A stretch of 64,000 nucleotides of DNA, from positions 8,278,423-8,342,422 of the forward strand of contig NW_026622852.1 of the NCBI RefSeq assembly GCF_023065955.2. Direction: 5' to 3'. The notes under the pieces were generated by a model. That model did no database searches. It had not been told where the DNA came from and saw nothing but the letters and a program-made list of their open reading frames with translations. Position numbers and translations under genes: made by a program. Origin of the DNA: Ursus arctos (taxonomy: Eukaryota > Chordata > Mammalia > Carnivora > Ursidae). Of the stretch, positions 32,847 to 43,960 are shown in pieces (position 1 is the first letter of the stretch; each line of letters begins with the position of its first letter).

Positions 32847-34251
32847 TACTACCTTTAGAGACATTGTGCTGTCTTTTGCTTTTAGCTTCTCCCCAGAATG
32901 GCTTTCAATGCAACCCTTTTCATACTGTTGAACAGTTTTAATGTGTTGCGGTTTCTATTTTATGTCTCCTCCCTCCCTCGTGTCCTGGGTTCTTCTCTGT
33001 GTTCTGTCATTTCAGGTCTCCTTTGCTTCTTGTTGTTTGACTGACTAATCAAAGCACTCTAAATATAATTCTTAAGCCTACAGGTTTCATTTTGGTTTCT
33101 TTGTTTCTGTTAGCTATTTGGAGTGTTTCTCTCTCAAAGACATTATCACTGCAGCCATTTAAAAAACATAAAGGGGACAAGCCTCCTATTCTGCTCTTCA
33201 GGTAACTAATTATAGAAACATTTATATTATACTTACTTAAATTACCACATTATTCTTGACTTCAGAGAGGAGCTGCCTGACACTGTTTTGCCCTTCCTCT
33301 GAATATTTTGATATTTATATTACCCATCTTTCAGAACACACCTGTGTCTTTTTCACACAATCTGGTAAATATTATAATATTTAAGCATCACGGGGGCATT
33401 GATGCATAACTGAACCCTGGACTGGCCAATCAAGCCTCACAAGGAATGAGTTTCAGGAAACCAAGACGATGTGTCCTCAGCCACCTGAAAAAATACGCGG
33501 AGGCTCGGGTTACATCTGGAATTCATTCGGTGTTTTGTCCGTCCGTTCCTGATCAGCTTTCTCACCACCCTCCCCGTGAAAATTAGGTGATCTGGGTGAG
33601 TTCATTTGCATGCCCTGGTTCCATTTTGCAAGGAGCGTGTATTGATCACTGCCATAGTTCAAAGCAGGGCCTTGAGTGGTAAGATGGGAGTGGGGTCTTT
33701 CAAAGCATTGGGGAAAGACGGGAGGAGCCCTTTAGGCAGCTGGGATTCTTGAACTCCCAGGTAATGTACAGAATGCAGTGATTTATGAAGTGCATGTACT
33801 AGGCTACAGTGTAATAGTGTGGTACAATTTAGGGCATACCGTATTTCTCCAAACACAGTGATTTCATTTCGACCTTAACAGTTACTCTGCAGTCTATAAA
33901 ATATTTACATTGCCTTTCTAAACATATACATTATTTACTGTACGGTCTATAAAATATTTATGTGATTTTCTCTAAAGCTCCTATATAGGGTGCATTAGTT
34001 TTATTTTCTTTGTTCCCTTTCCTAGAAATAGGCATGCAGTGAACTAGGACATTTTTTGAAATCCAGAAAAAAGTGGCAGTAGAGAAGGAGACACAATGGA
34101 ACATGGAGAAAAGATGGCATCTTTGGTTTTGATTGTCTGGCTCTCCCCTGACAGTAGGCTGCAGGCCTGTGTTGGCTGAGAAACCAAGTGACCAAGGGGA
34201 ACAGAGGACTACCAGGTATCAGATGCTTTGGTTCCACGTGAAGAGCTGAAT
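32847..34251. other. Unique non-coding sequence
   Basis: No SINE or L1. 33380-33660 is mixed-composition unique sequence with an exact octamer ATTTGCAT at 33604-33611. A two-copy 53-bp duplication is listed separately. Confidence 0.4.
33883..33985. repeat. Two-copy tandem duplication, period 53
   Basis: GTCTATAAAATATTTA begins at 33892 and again at 33945. Flanking ACTCTGCA/ACTGTACG and TTCTAAA/CTCTAAA also align, so the unit is about 53 bases and the copies are diverged. Confidence 0.85.
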
Positions 34252-34460
34252 AGGGCAACTGGGTGGCTCAGTCGGTTAAGCATCTACCTTCGGCTCAGGT
34301 CATGATCCTGGGTTCCTGGGATCGACCCTGCATTGGGCTCCCTGCTTGGCGGGGAATCTGCTTCTCCCTCTAGCCCTCCCCCTTGCTCATAATCTCTCTC
34401 TCTCTCTCTCTCTCTCTCATGCTCTTTCTTGCTCAAATAATTAAATAAAATCAAGAAAAA
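34252..34460 (+). mobile_element. SINEC with expanded GA tail
   Basis: AGGGCAACTGGGTGGCTCAG head, CATCTACCTTCGGCTCAGG, TCATGATCCTGGGTTCCTGGG body, then a CT run and (AAAT)-type tail that passes directly into a GAAA microsatellite. The head is mutated (GCAACTGG for GCGCCTGG). Confidence 0.9.
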
Positions 34461-34475
34461 GAAAGAAAGAAAAAG

Positions 34476-34521
<46 letters not shown>
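34461..34521. repeat. (GAAA)n microsatellite
   Basis: About 60 bases of AAAG/GAAA repeat seeded from the 3' tail of the SINE just upstream. Likely length-polymorphic. Confidence 0.95.
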
Positions 34522-34522
<1 letters not shown>

Positions 34523-34536
34523 CCCAGCCAAAATTT

Positions 34537-34732
34537 TTTTTTTAAAGATTTTATTTATTTATTTGACAGAGACAGAGACAGCCAGTGAGAGAGGGAACAC
34601 AAGCAGGGGGAGTGGGAGAGGAAGAAGCAGGCTCATAGCGGAGGAGCCTGATGTGGGGCTCGATCCCATAATGCTGGGATCACGCCCTGAGCCGAAGGCT
34701 GACGCTTAACTGCTGTGCCACCCAGGCGCCCC
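34537..34732 (-). mobile_element. SINEC, young, with TSD, opposite to its neighbour
   Basis: Near-consensus, head GGGGCGCCTGGGTGGCACAG at its right end. GACCCAGCCAAAATTTT (34521-34537) and GACCCAGCCAAATTTT (34733-34748) are the TSD copies, differing by one A. It lies tail-to-tail with the plus-strand SINE ending at 34460. Confidence 0.95.
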
Positions 34733-34769
34733 GACCCAGCCAAATTTTGAAGAAAGAAAAGATGACATG

Positions 34770-34789
34770 TACACACACACACACACACA
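34770..34789. repeat. (CA)n microsatellite, short
   Basis: ACACAC repeated over about 20 bases. Confidence 0.9.
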
Positions 34790-36765
34790 AGACATAACAA
34801 AACATGAATAAATCATCTAGTTTGATTGCCTAAGGTGTTGAGTATCGTTTAGGCCTTCGACTCTCCAACTTGACCCAGTGGCTCCTATGCTCTTACCTCA
34901 CTTACTTAGGTCTAGAGACATTTTCTCTGAGATGAAGCTGAACACGTGAATGGGAAAATTGAGGCATTTGTTGAGAAAATGTAAGATGATAAACATCAAA
35001 CACCTTCGCCATTTCCAAATCCGTAATAAAATCCAACTAAACAGAATTTATGATTGAGTTGTCCCAAAGATCAAATTTCTCAAATAGTGGTTAAACTCTT
35101 CACAGCATTTGGGCTAAATACTTTGACACAGAGGCTACGTCCATGGACTGCTAAATGTTTGGCTAAAAGGAAAAATAATGTAGTCAACCATGAGCATGTT
35201 GTGTCTTCGTGACACTAATTTGGTTTGAAGTTACCCAGTTAAGATCCAGATTTGGTTCACATTCACTGGAATGCACAGAACTCTTAGTTCTCCATGTTAT
35301 AGAGAAAATGGCTTCGTTTGCAGAAAAGGAGGATGGTGGGGGATGGTAGAGAGCTCATTAAAAACCATGTAACACTAAGCTAAAGGTCAGCATACTTTGA
35401 AAGAGGCCTATTAGTTAATGCACACAAGAAGTTATCAGTACTTGTGATACGCCAAAGAAACCAAACGGAGAAAACCATTAGATGGTACTTGTCAGACAGC
35501 TGAGTATTAAGAAATGTTTTAGATAAATTAAATTGGGATTGACAGAAAAAACATAATTTTTACAGGGAAGCATTTTTACTTGTGTCCTTACCTGCAGCCC
35601 CAAATCCTGAGTTTTGACTGCCCCTAAATGATTAACTTGTCTACAAGGAATCGGTGACCTCCTAGGGGACAGAGAGGACATAATTACATTACAACCAGAA
35701 ATGGTGCTGCTGCTTTTTTTTTTTCTTTTTGTCGTTTCATGGATATAATGGGTATAATAGACAAGATCCTCACCGATACACAAATAGCATTATTGCTTCC
35801 AAAGAGTGTAACTCAAAACCTCCCTTCCTCAGTGTAGTCTGCTGGCATTATAGTGGAAAAGCAGTTCTGATAATCTGGCTAGATCTAAGAATAACATTTA
35901 GAACACTTAGAGTAATATTAATTTTTTCAAATGGACCTGCAGAAAATACAGGGCTGTCACCTCTGGCCAGAATGTTCTACGGTGACAACTGAGAGGAGAA
36001 ACATGATTTGACAGTCATTTGGGGAGGGACACAGATAAGGAAAACAATGAGCATAAACCCAAAACAGGCCAGAGTGGGTTATCGCTCCACAGCAAAGGAA
36101 TAACCATAGGAAGGCCCAACATTTTAATGAAAGCTAGCAGTTGAGACTGGTTGTATGCCATATCATTTTATCGTAATACATTTTAGATGCAAAAAATTCA
36201 AAATGGGTATAATTACCAGCTACCACTAATGGAAAAAAAAAATCTGTGACACATATGCACCTGTCAAATTTTAATCAATTTAGATATTTGTGAGGCCTCG
36301 ATGATTAACTAATTGAAAACCATACCTTGGGGTAATTGAATGATTTGACCCCATATAAAATTTTTGTATAAAAGCCAATTAAATGCCAGAGAATATCTTT
36401 AAAGCTGGTAATTTTGGTTTTACTATACTTAATTTTAAGTCATTCTTTCTGCTAATAATTAGATAGCAGAACCGATTTTGTCTAGTAAGGCTACACGTAG
36501 GAAGGGCGTAGCATGCCCTCAGCATAGGGAGGAATTTCACTCATGCTGCTTCTCAGTATCAGGAAGCTATTTGCTTAGCTCATCCAAAAGTCAAATCAAA
36601 TTATTAGGGTAAGAGCTAAAGACAGGGGAACCAAACTTAGAGTATTAAATTTGTATCTCTTTTTGTTTGTTTCAATTTTCGAAGACTTTCAATTAAGTTC
36701 TATCTAGCAGCATAATGATAGCGAAACATTATGTGTATCCCTACTATTTGCCAAACATTAGTCCA
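34790..36765. other. Unique block, conserved-element-like, homeodomain-site rich at its end
   Basis: No transposon recognised across 2 kb. The segment 36160-36480 carries many TAAT-core sites (TAATTA at 36210 and 36456, TAATTG at 36310 and 36333, TAATCA at 36272) and E-boxes CATATG (36252) and CACCTG (36258). An enhancer role is an inference. Confidence 0.4.
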
Positions 36766-36769
36766 CATT

Positions 36770-36920
36770 ATCTGTACTTACACATTTATTTAATCTCCGC
36801 GATAACCCTATGAGGCAGGTACCATTGTGACCCCCATTTCACAGACAGGGCAACTGGGGCTTAAAGTTGATAACCCGCCCAATGTCATAGCAAATAAATG
36901 GTAGTCAGGATTTGAATGTA
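36770..36920 (-). repeat. MIR SINE
   Basis: TTTAATCTCCGCGATAACCCTATGAGGCAGGTACCATTGTG, CCCATTTCACAGACAGGGCAACTG and GTAGTCAGGATTTGAATGTAGGC are the minus-strand MIR order, well preserved. Confidence 0.85.
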
Positions 36921-37673
36921 GGCACACTATCCTGCATCCTGGTTTAACCCTTGCGTCCTGATGAAGTAACCCTCAGTCAAATACCAAACCTTTTGTTTCC
37001 CCAAAATAAGTAGTTATTCAGAAAAACGCTTATTGATTTTTATATTTTAGTAGATTACAAAGGGAAACAGTTACTACATGGTACGGATATTGAAACATTT
37101 AGAAGGGAATAGGGATTAAAAAAGAAGTGTGTGTGTGTGGCCAGGGTGTGGGGCATCCGGTGACGGAGGTAAGACAGACGTATAAAAATACATAAAGAAA
37201 GCAACTGCCTTTCTAGTCAGTTAGAATTACACACAAAGCATATTATCCTCAGAAGAGAGCTCAAAGAAAAGGAAAAAGGACACAAGTTAAGGAGGGAAGG
37301 TGAATTATGCCCTATTTGCTCTAAATGTTGACGACTGGCTTGGTGACTTTTCTTTCCAGGTCAGGAGCCTAGTGAAATATCTATGGTGACATTGCTTTGA
37401 TATCTGTAGCTCAACCCTTGGCCTCTTGACATTTGATAATGGATACCTGTCTGTTAGAAGAATAGTTTGTAAGTGGCTATTGCAGATACTGTATTATAAA
37501 GTAGATCCGACAACATCTTTGGACCAAGTTTGCCCTGGTTTAAAATCAAGATTGTGTCCTGTTGGAAACTTTATTAGATATATTGTAAGGATAGCTGAAT
37601 TTAAATTTTGGCTTTTCCACTGATTATATATTCAATTTTCTGAAAAATCCCCAAATATTTCTCTAGCTTTCTT
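36921..37673. other. Unique non-coding sequence
   Basis: No recognised repeat apart from a short (GT)5 near 37129. No exon supported. Confidence 0.4.
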
Positions 37674-37688
37674 TCTAGAATATTTTTT

Positions 37689-37874
37689 CTTTAAAGATTT
37701 TCTTTATTTATTTGAGAGGGAGACAGAGAGCGTACACAAGTCAGGGGAAAGGCAGAGGGAGAAGCAGGCTCCCCGCTGTGCAGGAAGCCCGATGCGGCAC
37801 TCGATTCCAGGACCCCAGGATCATGACCTGAGCCAAAGGCAGATGCTTAACCAACTGAGCCACCTAGGTGCCCC
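37689..37874 (-). mobile_element. SINEC, older copy, with TSD
   Basis: Minus-strand head GGGGCACCTAGGTGGCTCAG, CATCTGCCTTTGGCTCAGGTC, TCCTGGGGTCCTGG, CT-rich part and A-rich tail. TCTAGAATATTTTTT (37674-37688) and ACTAGAGTATTTTTT (37875-37889) are diverged TSD copies. Confidence 0.93.
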
Positions 37875-37919
37875 ACTAGAGTATTTTTTAAAAATTATGA
37901 TGAATGATTAGTTTTCATT

Positions 37920-38117
37920 TTTTTTTTTAAAGATTTTATTTATTTATTTGACAGAGATAGAGACAGCCAGTGAGAGAGGGAACACAAGCAGGGGGAGTGG
38001 GAGAGGAAGAAGCAGGCTCCCAGCAGAGGAGCCTGATGTGGGACTCGATCCCAGAACGCCGGGATCACGCCCTGAGCCGAAGGCAGACGCTTAACCGCTG
38101 TGCCACCCAGGCGCCCC
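37920..38117 (-). mobile_element. SINEC, young, perfect TSD
   Basis: Near-consensus with the GGCACAGCGGTTAAGCG head. ATGATTAGTTTTCATT is repeated exactly at 37904-37919 and 38118-38133. Lies 45 bases right of an older SINE in the same orientation. Confidence 0.96.
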
Positions 38118-38133
38118 ATGATTAGTTTTCATT

Positions 38134-39395
38134 ATTGTTCCACACTTTTAGTGTGAGCATGGCAAATCAGTGAAATTATCATTTGCCTCCATATATTAAA
38201 TGCTGAAAAAGTAGATGATAATCTTTTGTCTCTCATTCGGGAATGCTATCATACATACAATGAGTGTGCAGTTCAAGTTCACAAACATCTAATACCACAT
38301 TACCTGCCTTAAGTATGCTAAATGTTCGAAGGACATCAGCAAGAAGGGAAAATAAATACCATCTGACAAAGCTGTCGTTCATTAAATATGTCACATCATT
38401 TAAAAATCTAATACTTCAAATTATAATATTTTCGGACAAAATCTATACATAACTAAAGTCTATACAAGAGCTATACATATCTATACATAATATATACAAA
38501 ATCTATGCATGTACAAAATTCCAAAATTATTCAAAGGACAGTGCATTTCAGATCTGTTGCTGTAATAAGTTGAAAGACAGATCACCTATTATTGGTATCT
38601 TAAATCAAACCTAGTTTGACTTGAAGAAACAGAAAGCGTTTGGTTCTGTAGCACATTAGAAGGGGTGTGTATGATAAGGCAAGCTTCCAAACAGAGGAAT
38701 TAAAGTATAGTTTGTTCTACTGTGAACTGCAGCTGAAACGGACTCGTTCCGGGTCTCCCAAGAGTCATAAATGTCATTACTCCATCTTTCAGGGTCTTCA
38801 CGCCTTATTTCAGCGCTAGGTACCTTCATACAGAGATCAATCTTGGATTTAAATTTGAAGAAAAGAGTATAACTTAAATCAAGAATTGAGAAGACAGCAT
38901 TCTGGGCAGGAGATATTTCAAAAACAAAAGTATCCAAGATGGATGTTATGCAGTGTATTTTGAGGATAATGGATACGCTGATGGTTTACAGCCCATTAGC
39001 TCTTGAGGCAGAGCCTGAAGCAGTTTTGGAACCAAAATCACAGATGCAGTTGCTCCCAGGACCACTCTCTCTGCTGCCAGAGAACATTTCTGTGGGGAAA
39101 AAAACTCATCGCTGAGAGCTGTCAAGTTTGCTGTATATATTTACCATTGGGAAGGTATGGCTGGAGCCCATTAGAGAGGAAGAAGCTACTGGCCTACTCA
39201 TTCTCTCAGCAGATTTTTCTTCCAAACATGGTTTTCCAACTTGAAATGGAACAGATCTGCACTTATCTCTACTGCCTTTAAAGTCTCAAAAAAAAAAAAA
39301 AAAAACCCTTAGATAAACCTTTCCTTCCTTCCTAATTTCCAAGGAAGTCTCTTTTCCTTGCAAGCAACGAGGACAAATGGAGCCAGAGAGAGGAG

Positions 39396-39439
<44 letters not shown>

Positions 39440-41254
39440 CTGCAGTCGAGGAGGACAGGGTAGGGAAGAAAGAAGGAGGTTAGGGAGGGTGGTGAAGACC
39501 AGCTTTTCTGTATAATTTCACCCCCTGGGGTCATTTGTTCTCTGTGGCCTCTTCCTGACGTGTCTTAGATATGGGGTAAAGAAAGATGGCATGAGGGGTT
39601 CCCAGATTCTAGGGAGATACAGAGGAAATGATCAACATAAGTATAGAAGAATGCTTCAGAAAACCACCGAGTTCCCATGATGGGGGAAGAGAATGAATGC
39701 TCCGTAGAATTTTCCTTTTTTGGTTTTCCAAGGCTGACATCCTCCTGCGATATTTACAGGCTCTGTTAGGGTAGGTGGTGACCCAGATAGGATTATGTGC
39801 GCCACTTTTATGATTCTCATTCATTTCTCCCGTTGACTAGAGAAACGGAGGGTCTTTATCTCCTGTGAATTTGTGGCAAGGCTGGGTTTTCCTGGGCGTG
39901 GGCCTGCTGAGACCGCTGCTCCTATGCCTAGTCTGACTTCTCTCAGTCCTGTCTTCCAGGCCCCCGTTGTCAGTCAGTTTATTTTGCCTTCAGGCTGAAC
40001 AGGACCGCCCTCTTCCTGTTGGTGCTTTGTCACTGCTTTGTCACAAGTTATCGGCTCTCTTCTCGCCCATTCTCTCCTCCTCCCCCCTTGCTTTCACATA
40101 CACATCCAGGGTTGTCCCGGAGCATCCCGTCTGCCCTCTGGAATCATCTGTTGCTTATTCCGCAGGCTCGAGGAAGACTTTTTCACTTTCCTTTCGGTTG
40201 TGGGGAAGCGGGTTTTCAGAGGCCTCTGAGAGGGAGGAACGGGTTCCCAAGGGCTCACGCAGGCCAGAAGTTATTGGCTTAGTGAAAGCTGTTACTTTGT
40301 TTTAAGAACCGGCATGAGTCTGTTATTGTTGGGTACCCCAGAGGCTAATCACTCAGAGGGAGTTTGATCCTGTCCTGTCTGAGAGAGAACACTGCGGAGC
40401 CTTTGTCTCCTTGCTGCCTGCCTACCCACACAGCCCTGTACCTCCTGCCTGGGACTTCCCAGCATTCCCTGGCTCACCCTCCCCGGGGCTGAGCAAAACC
40501 TCACAGCAGGAGCTTGCAGAGGTGGAAGGGCGAGGGGACTGGCAATTTTAAAGTAAATTTATCAGGTTGTCTCAAAGTACAATAGTGTTATGGGTTTCCC
40601 TCAGTTTGTTTTCTGTCTCTCTGTATTGACGCAAGTCTTGCTGTACAGGATTTTAAAAACATTTTTTTTTCATTCCTCTATTGTGAAATACAATAGGCAC
40701 TTAGAAAAAGTACATAAAGCATATTGGTTCAGGTTAATGAAATATCGGAAAGCAAACAGCTACATACCTACCACTTTATTATTTAAAATGCGACTACTTT
40801 CAGGCTGAAAAAGAGTCTTTTAAGACTTGATCCCTTTTGACTTAGGGTAAATAATTAGGAACACGTAAGTGAAAATATTGCTTTGGTCTTTAATATCTCA
40901 GTGGTGCAATTGTTATTTTACGGTCACATATTCTGCTGAGCAATCCGCTCAGTCATTGCGTGTGCGTCAACCCCGTCAAGGTCACCTGGGACAAAAGTTT
41001 TCTTCTGGGTTACCTTCCCGTATTGAACTGCTGGATTTCAGGACTTTCTCCTTCTTCTGCAAGACTTCACCCAGGAAAAGCCAAACGAGCTGCATTGTAG
41101 GGTGGGGAAAACACAATTCTTTGTACTTTTAAAGTAAAACAATTGCAAAATGTCCCAGTGATTCTACAAGATATTCCATGTGAATAACTTTTGGAACATT
41201 CGGAGTTATCTGTTCCCATGAATAACTCCAGAGAGCTGATTAAAGTGAAATCTT
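38134..41254. other. Unique non-coding sequence with a GT microsatellite
   Basis: No SINE. CTATACATA-rich degenerate repeat at about 38440-38520. 39.9-40.5 kb is more GC-rich and produces three overlapping frames (39967-40305) with no recognisable domain. 40690-40810 may be old L1 3'UTR. No supported exon. Confidence 0.4.
39398..39438. repeat. (GT)n microsatellite
   Basis: About 20 uninterrupted GT units, preceded by GGAGG. Probably length-polymorphic. Confidence 0.97.
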
Positions 41255-41850
41255 CTCAACAGATATTTACTGTGTGCCCACTGTGCTAGGTATTGTTCTA
41301 GACTGAGCAGGGGGGCCAAGAAACAAAGATCCTTGCTCTTATGGAGCTTACATGATAGCAGTCAAGAAAGAGGCTATAATAATAAACATAATATATAAAT
41401 TACTTATACAGTATGATAGAAGTGATGAGTGCTGTTGAAAAAAGAAAACACAGAGCAGGGTCAGAGAATCGGGAGTGCAGGGGTGGGGGGGTGGGGGGGC
41501 AGAATGCTGTATTCAATAGGCTTGTCAGGACAAGTCTTCTTGAAAAGGTAACATGTGATCAAAGGCTGGAGGAAGGTGGGAGAGCTAGCCAGATATCTGG
41601 GGGAGGAACATTCCAGAGGGGTAGAGGGACAGCTTGAGCAAGGCTGTCAGATAGTAGCATGCCGAGCGTGTCTGAGGAAGAGCCAGGAGGCCAGGGCACA
41701 GCAGCTGGAGCAGAGTGAAGAGAGGTGGAGCTGGAGGTGAGGTCAGAGATCTGGGATCCAGTTCAGGTTGGGCCCTGTGGGTCACTGTGAGCACTTGCCT
41801 TTTACTCGAGGAACATGGTGAGCCCTGGCAGGATTTCCAGCGGCAGAAGG
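41255..41850 (+). repeat. Ancient mammalian-wide repeat
   Basis: CAACAGATATTTACTGTGTGCCCACTGTGCTAGGTATTGTTCTAGAC, CTCTTATGGAGCTTACATGATAG, AGCTAGCCAGATATCTGGGGGAGG, ACATTCCAGAGGGGTAGAG and GGCCCTGTGGGTCACTGTGAGCACTTGCC follow a familiar old repeat order over about 600 bases. I do not name the family. The frames at 41413-41740 run through it and are not genes. Confidence 0.65.
41480..41499 (+). repeat. G-rich tract, G-quadruplex-prone
   Basis: Runs of four, seven and seven G separated by single T, allowing a four-tetrad-run arrangement on the plus strand. Confidence 0.75.
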
Positions 41851-42685
41851 CATGATCCAGTCAACTTGTTAAGTGGGTGTGCCAGTAATAAAGCTATTGT
41901 CTCTCAATTCCAAACTCATCCTCGCAGACGTGACCTCTTGATGCTGGGGCTGAGGCTTTGCAAACCACGTGTCTGCTTTGTTGGTGGCTCCCTGTGAGAT
42001 TCCGCCAGCGGGCAGTAAGGGGGGAGGGGTGCTGCTAGAGTGGAGGGGGAAGAAGGGACTTCCTGCTTCCTATTTGCTTCCTGTTCCCAGTAGCGCCGTC
42101 CCTCCCTCAGCAGCTTCCAGCACCCGCACCCACAGAACTGGCCCATCGCACGGTCTCAGAAACACCAGCACCTGCTGGTCACCGCCCGTCCTTAGAGGCC
42201 TGAGTTACTCAGTGGTCACATTTTCAACCTCTTTCCTCTATTCCTCCCACATGGTAGCTGCTCCTGCTCTTTCTACCTCCATCATACAGCTTTTTGTCTT
42301 TTCAGTTACTCAGTTAACAACTTTATATCCACTTAACAATTATTTATATTAAATTCTCCCTGTTAGCAGAACTGGTGTGATCCCAGTATTCCTCCCTGGC
42401 CCCCCAGCCCCGGGCATGGATTTGCCATCAACAAAGGTGAAGAAAGCAGTAGGTGGAGAGGGTTTGAAGGGAAATATCAAAAATCCAGCTTTGGACATAT
42501 TATTTAGACATAAATAGAGATGTCAAGTAGGCAGTTAGATATTACCACAGAGCTAATTTTCATTCTTTTCTACATAGCCCCCGGGCCACGATCACACCTT
42601 TTGTTCCACTAGGAATGTTCACTGAATGATTTACGTTCTTAATGTTAAATTAATTTCAAGGACTAAAATCATTCAGTTAAGAATA
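41851..42685. other. Unique non-coding, moderately GC-rich
   Basis: The 41.95-42.2 kb part is GC-rich with CCTCCC and CACCCGCACCC motifs but too CpG-poor to call a CpG island. The 127-codon plus frame at 41969-42352 has no recognised domain. Confidence 0.35.
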
Positions 42686-42689
42686 TAGA

Positions 42690-43015
42690 TGTCGGAGTGA
42701 GAACGAGGTCTGAATCCTGACTCTTTGGTTGATCTGTGATGGTGAGTCAGATATGTAACCTCTTAAAGTTTCAAGTTCATAAACTATAAAAACAGGGGTG
42801 ATAATACCAAAGTAATTGAGAAGAGAAAATTAAAGGATATACAGTGGTGAACACTGTGTCATCTTTGAGAGTGAAATGTCCTCCTCGATTTCCTTATCTG
42901 TAACATGGGAATAATATCTATTTTATAGGCTTTTTTTCCTTGAGTTTTACCTCAGAACAAGTCGTGTAGGTCACCTAACAAAGCACCTTCTCGGCAGGCA
43001 CTCAATAAATCTGAT
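42690..43015 (+). repeat. MIR-derived sequence (one or two copies)
   Basis: ATCTGTGATGGTGAGTCAGATATGTAACCTC then AACTATAAAAACAGGGGTGATAATACC (copy 1). TTTCCTTATCTGTAACATGGGAATAATATC...GGCAGGCACTCAATAAATC near 42890-43010 (copy 2). Confidence 0.65.
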
Positions 43016-43754
43016 TTTCATGCTTGGCGTACTATTTCATCTTATCCTCATAAGATCTCTCTCATTTACAAATTTAACAGCATTTTTCAAAACCTGTTCC
43101 ATAAGGCATTAATTCCAGAGGAACTTCATAGGGGTAAGCATAATAACATAAAGCCATAAACATTTACTTAAAAAAGAATAGCTAGTACGTTTAGCTGCGT
43201 AGACTAGATCAACATAAAACTGTATTTTTATCCCTGATCTACCCCTTACACTGTATTTAGTGAGGGTAATCCTTTTCTGGTTGTGGATTGACTATTTTGA
43301 CAGGCTGCTCACTTCTCATTTGTAGTAATAGGCAGGATCACCGCCATTTTAAGACATAAGTATGTCTCAGTTCAGATACTCTAGTGTCTGGTCCCAAGGT
43401 GTTGGCAGCCGACTGCAGGCACAACATGACTGGCCTGTACTTAGTATGCCTGCCCTCTAGAGCCCCTTGCCTTTCTTACTCTCTACCCCTCATCCCCATT
43501 TGGCCAGACCAAGCTCTTCTTGGGTCAACGAAAGGGTCCCAGAGAATGACAGCATATTTTCCAATGAACTACACTTCCTTCCAAAGTCAGAGGAACACAT
43601 TTATTAAGTGTCTATGATTAAATCCAGTGAATCACTTCCTCTTTATCAGGCTCTAGATACCTGGAATCCAGCTATGGTCATTCCCTCGTACCATGAAGCA
43701 CTGAAATAGGTTTCAGGGAAGAGATAAATTGCTTCTGGGTAGTGATGTTTGTGA
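43016..43754. other. Unique non-coding sequence
   Basis: No repeat or exon recognised. Confidence 0.4.
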
Positions 43755-43960
43755 AAGAGTACAGCATTTTGATTAAAGTCATACACTCCATACCCAAAAC
43801 CTAGTTCCACTTCTTGCTAGTGTGAGTATGAACAAGTTACTTGGCCTCTGAGCCTGGCTTTCATCTCTAAGATGGGGACAGTAACAGAACTGTGTGAGGA
43901 TAGAGTTGACACATAGGAAACACTCAGGCTTAGAGGCTGATAGAGTACAGGCACTTGGTG
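43755..43960 (+). repeat. MIR SINE
   Basis: CATTTTGATTAAAGTCATACACTCC..., TCCACTTCTTGCTAGTGTGAGTATGAACAAGTTACTTGGCCTCTGAGCC, CATCTCTAAGATGGGGACAG and CACATAGGAAACACTCAGG: full MIR order. Confidence 0.8.

Noticed and set aside
39286..39534. His/Thr repeat frame on the minus strand
   Set aside because: It translates the (GT)n microsatellite.
39967..40305. Three overlapping plus-strand frames in a GC-richer patch
   Set aside because: Overlap in different frames and lack of any domain indicate low stop density, not coding.
41413..41740. Gly/Arg/Glu-rich frames
   Set aside because: They lie within an ancient interspersed repeat.
41950..42200. Possible CpG island or promoter
   Set aside because: The patch is GC-rich but shows too few CpG dinucleotides by eye, and no transcript start feature is visible.
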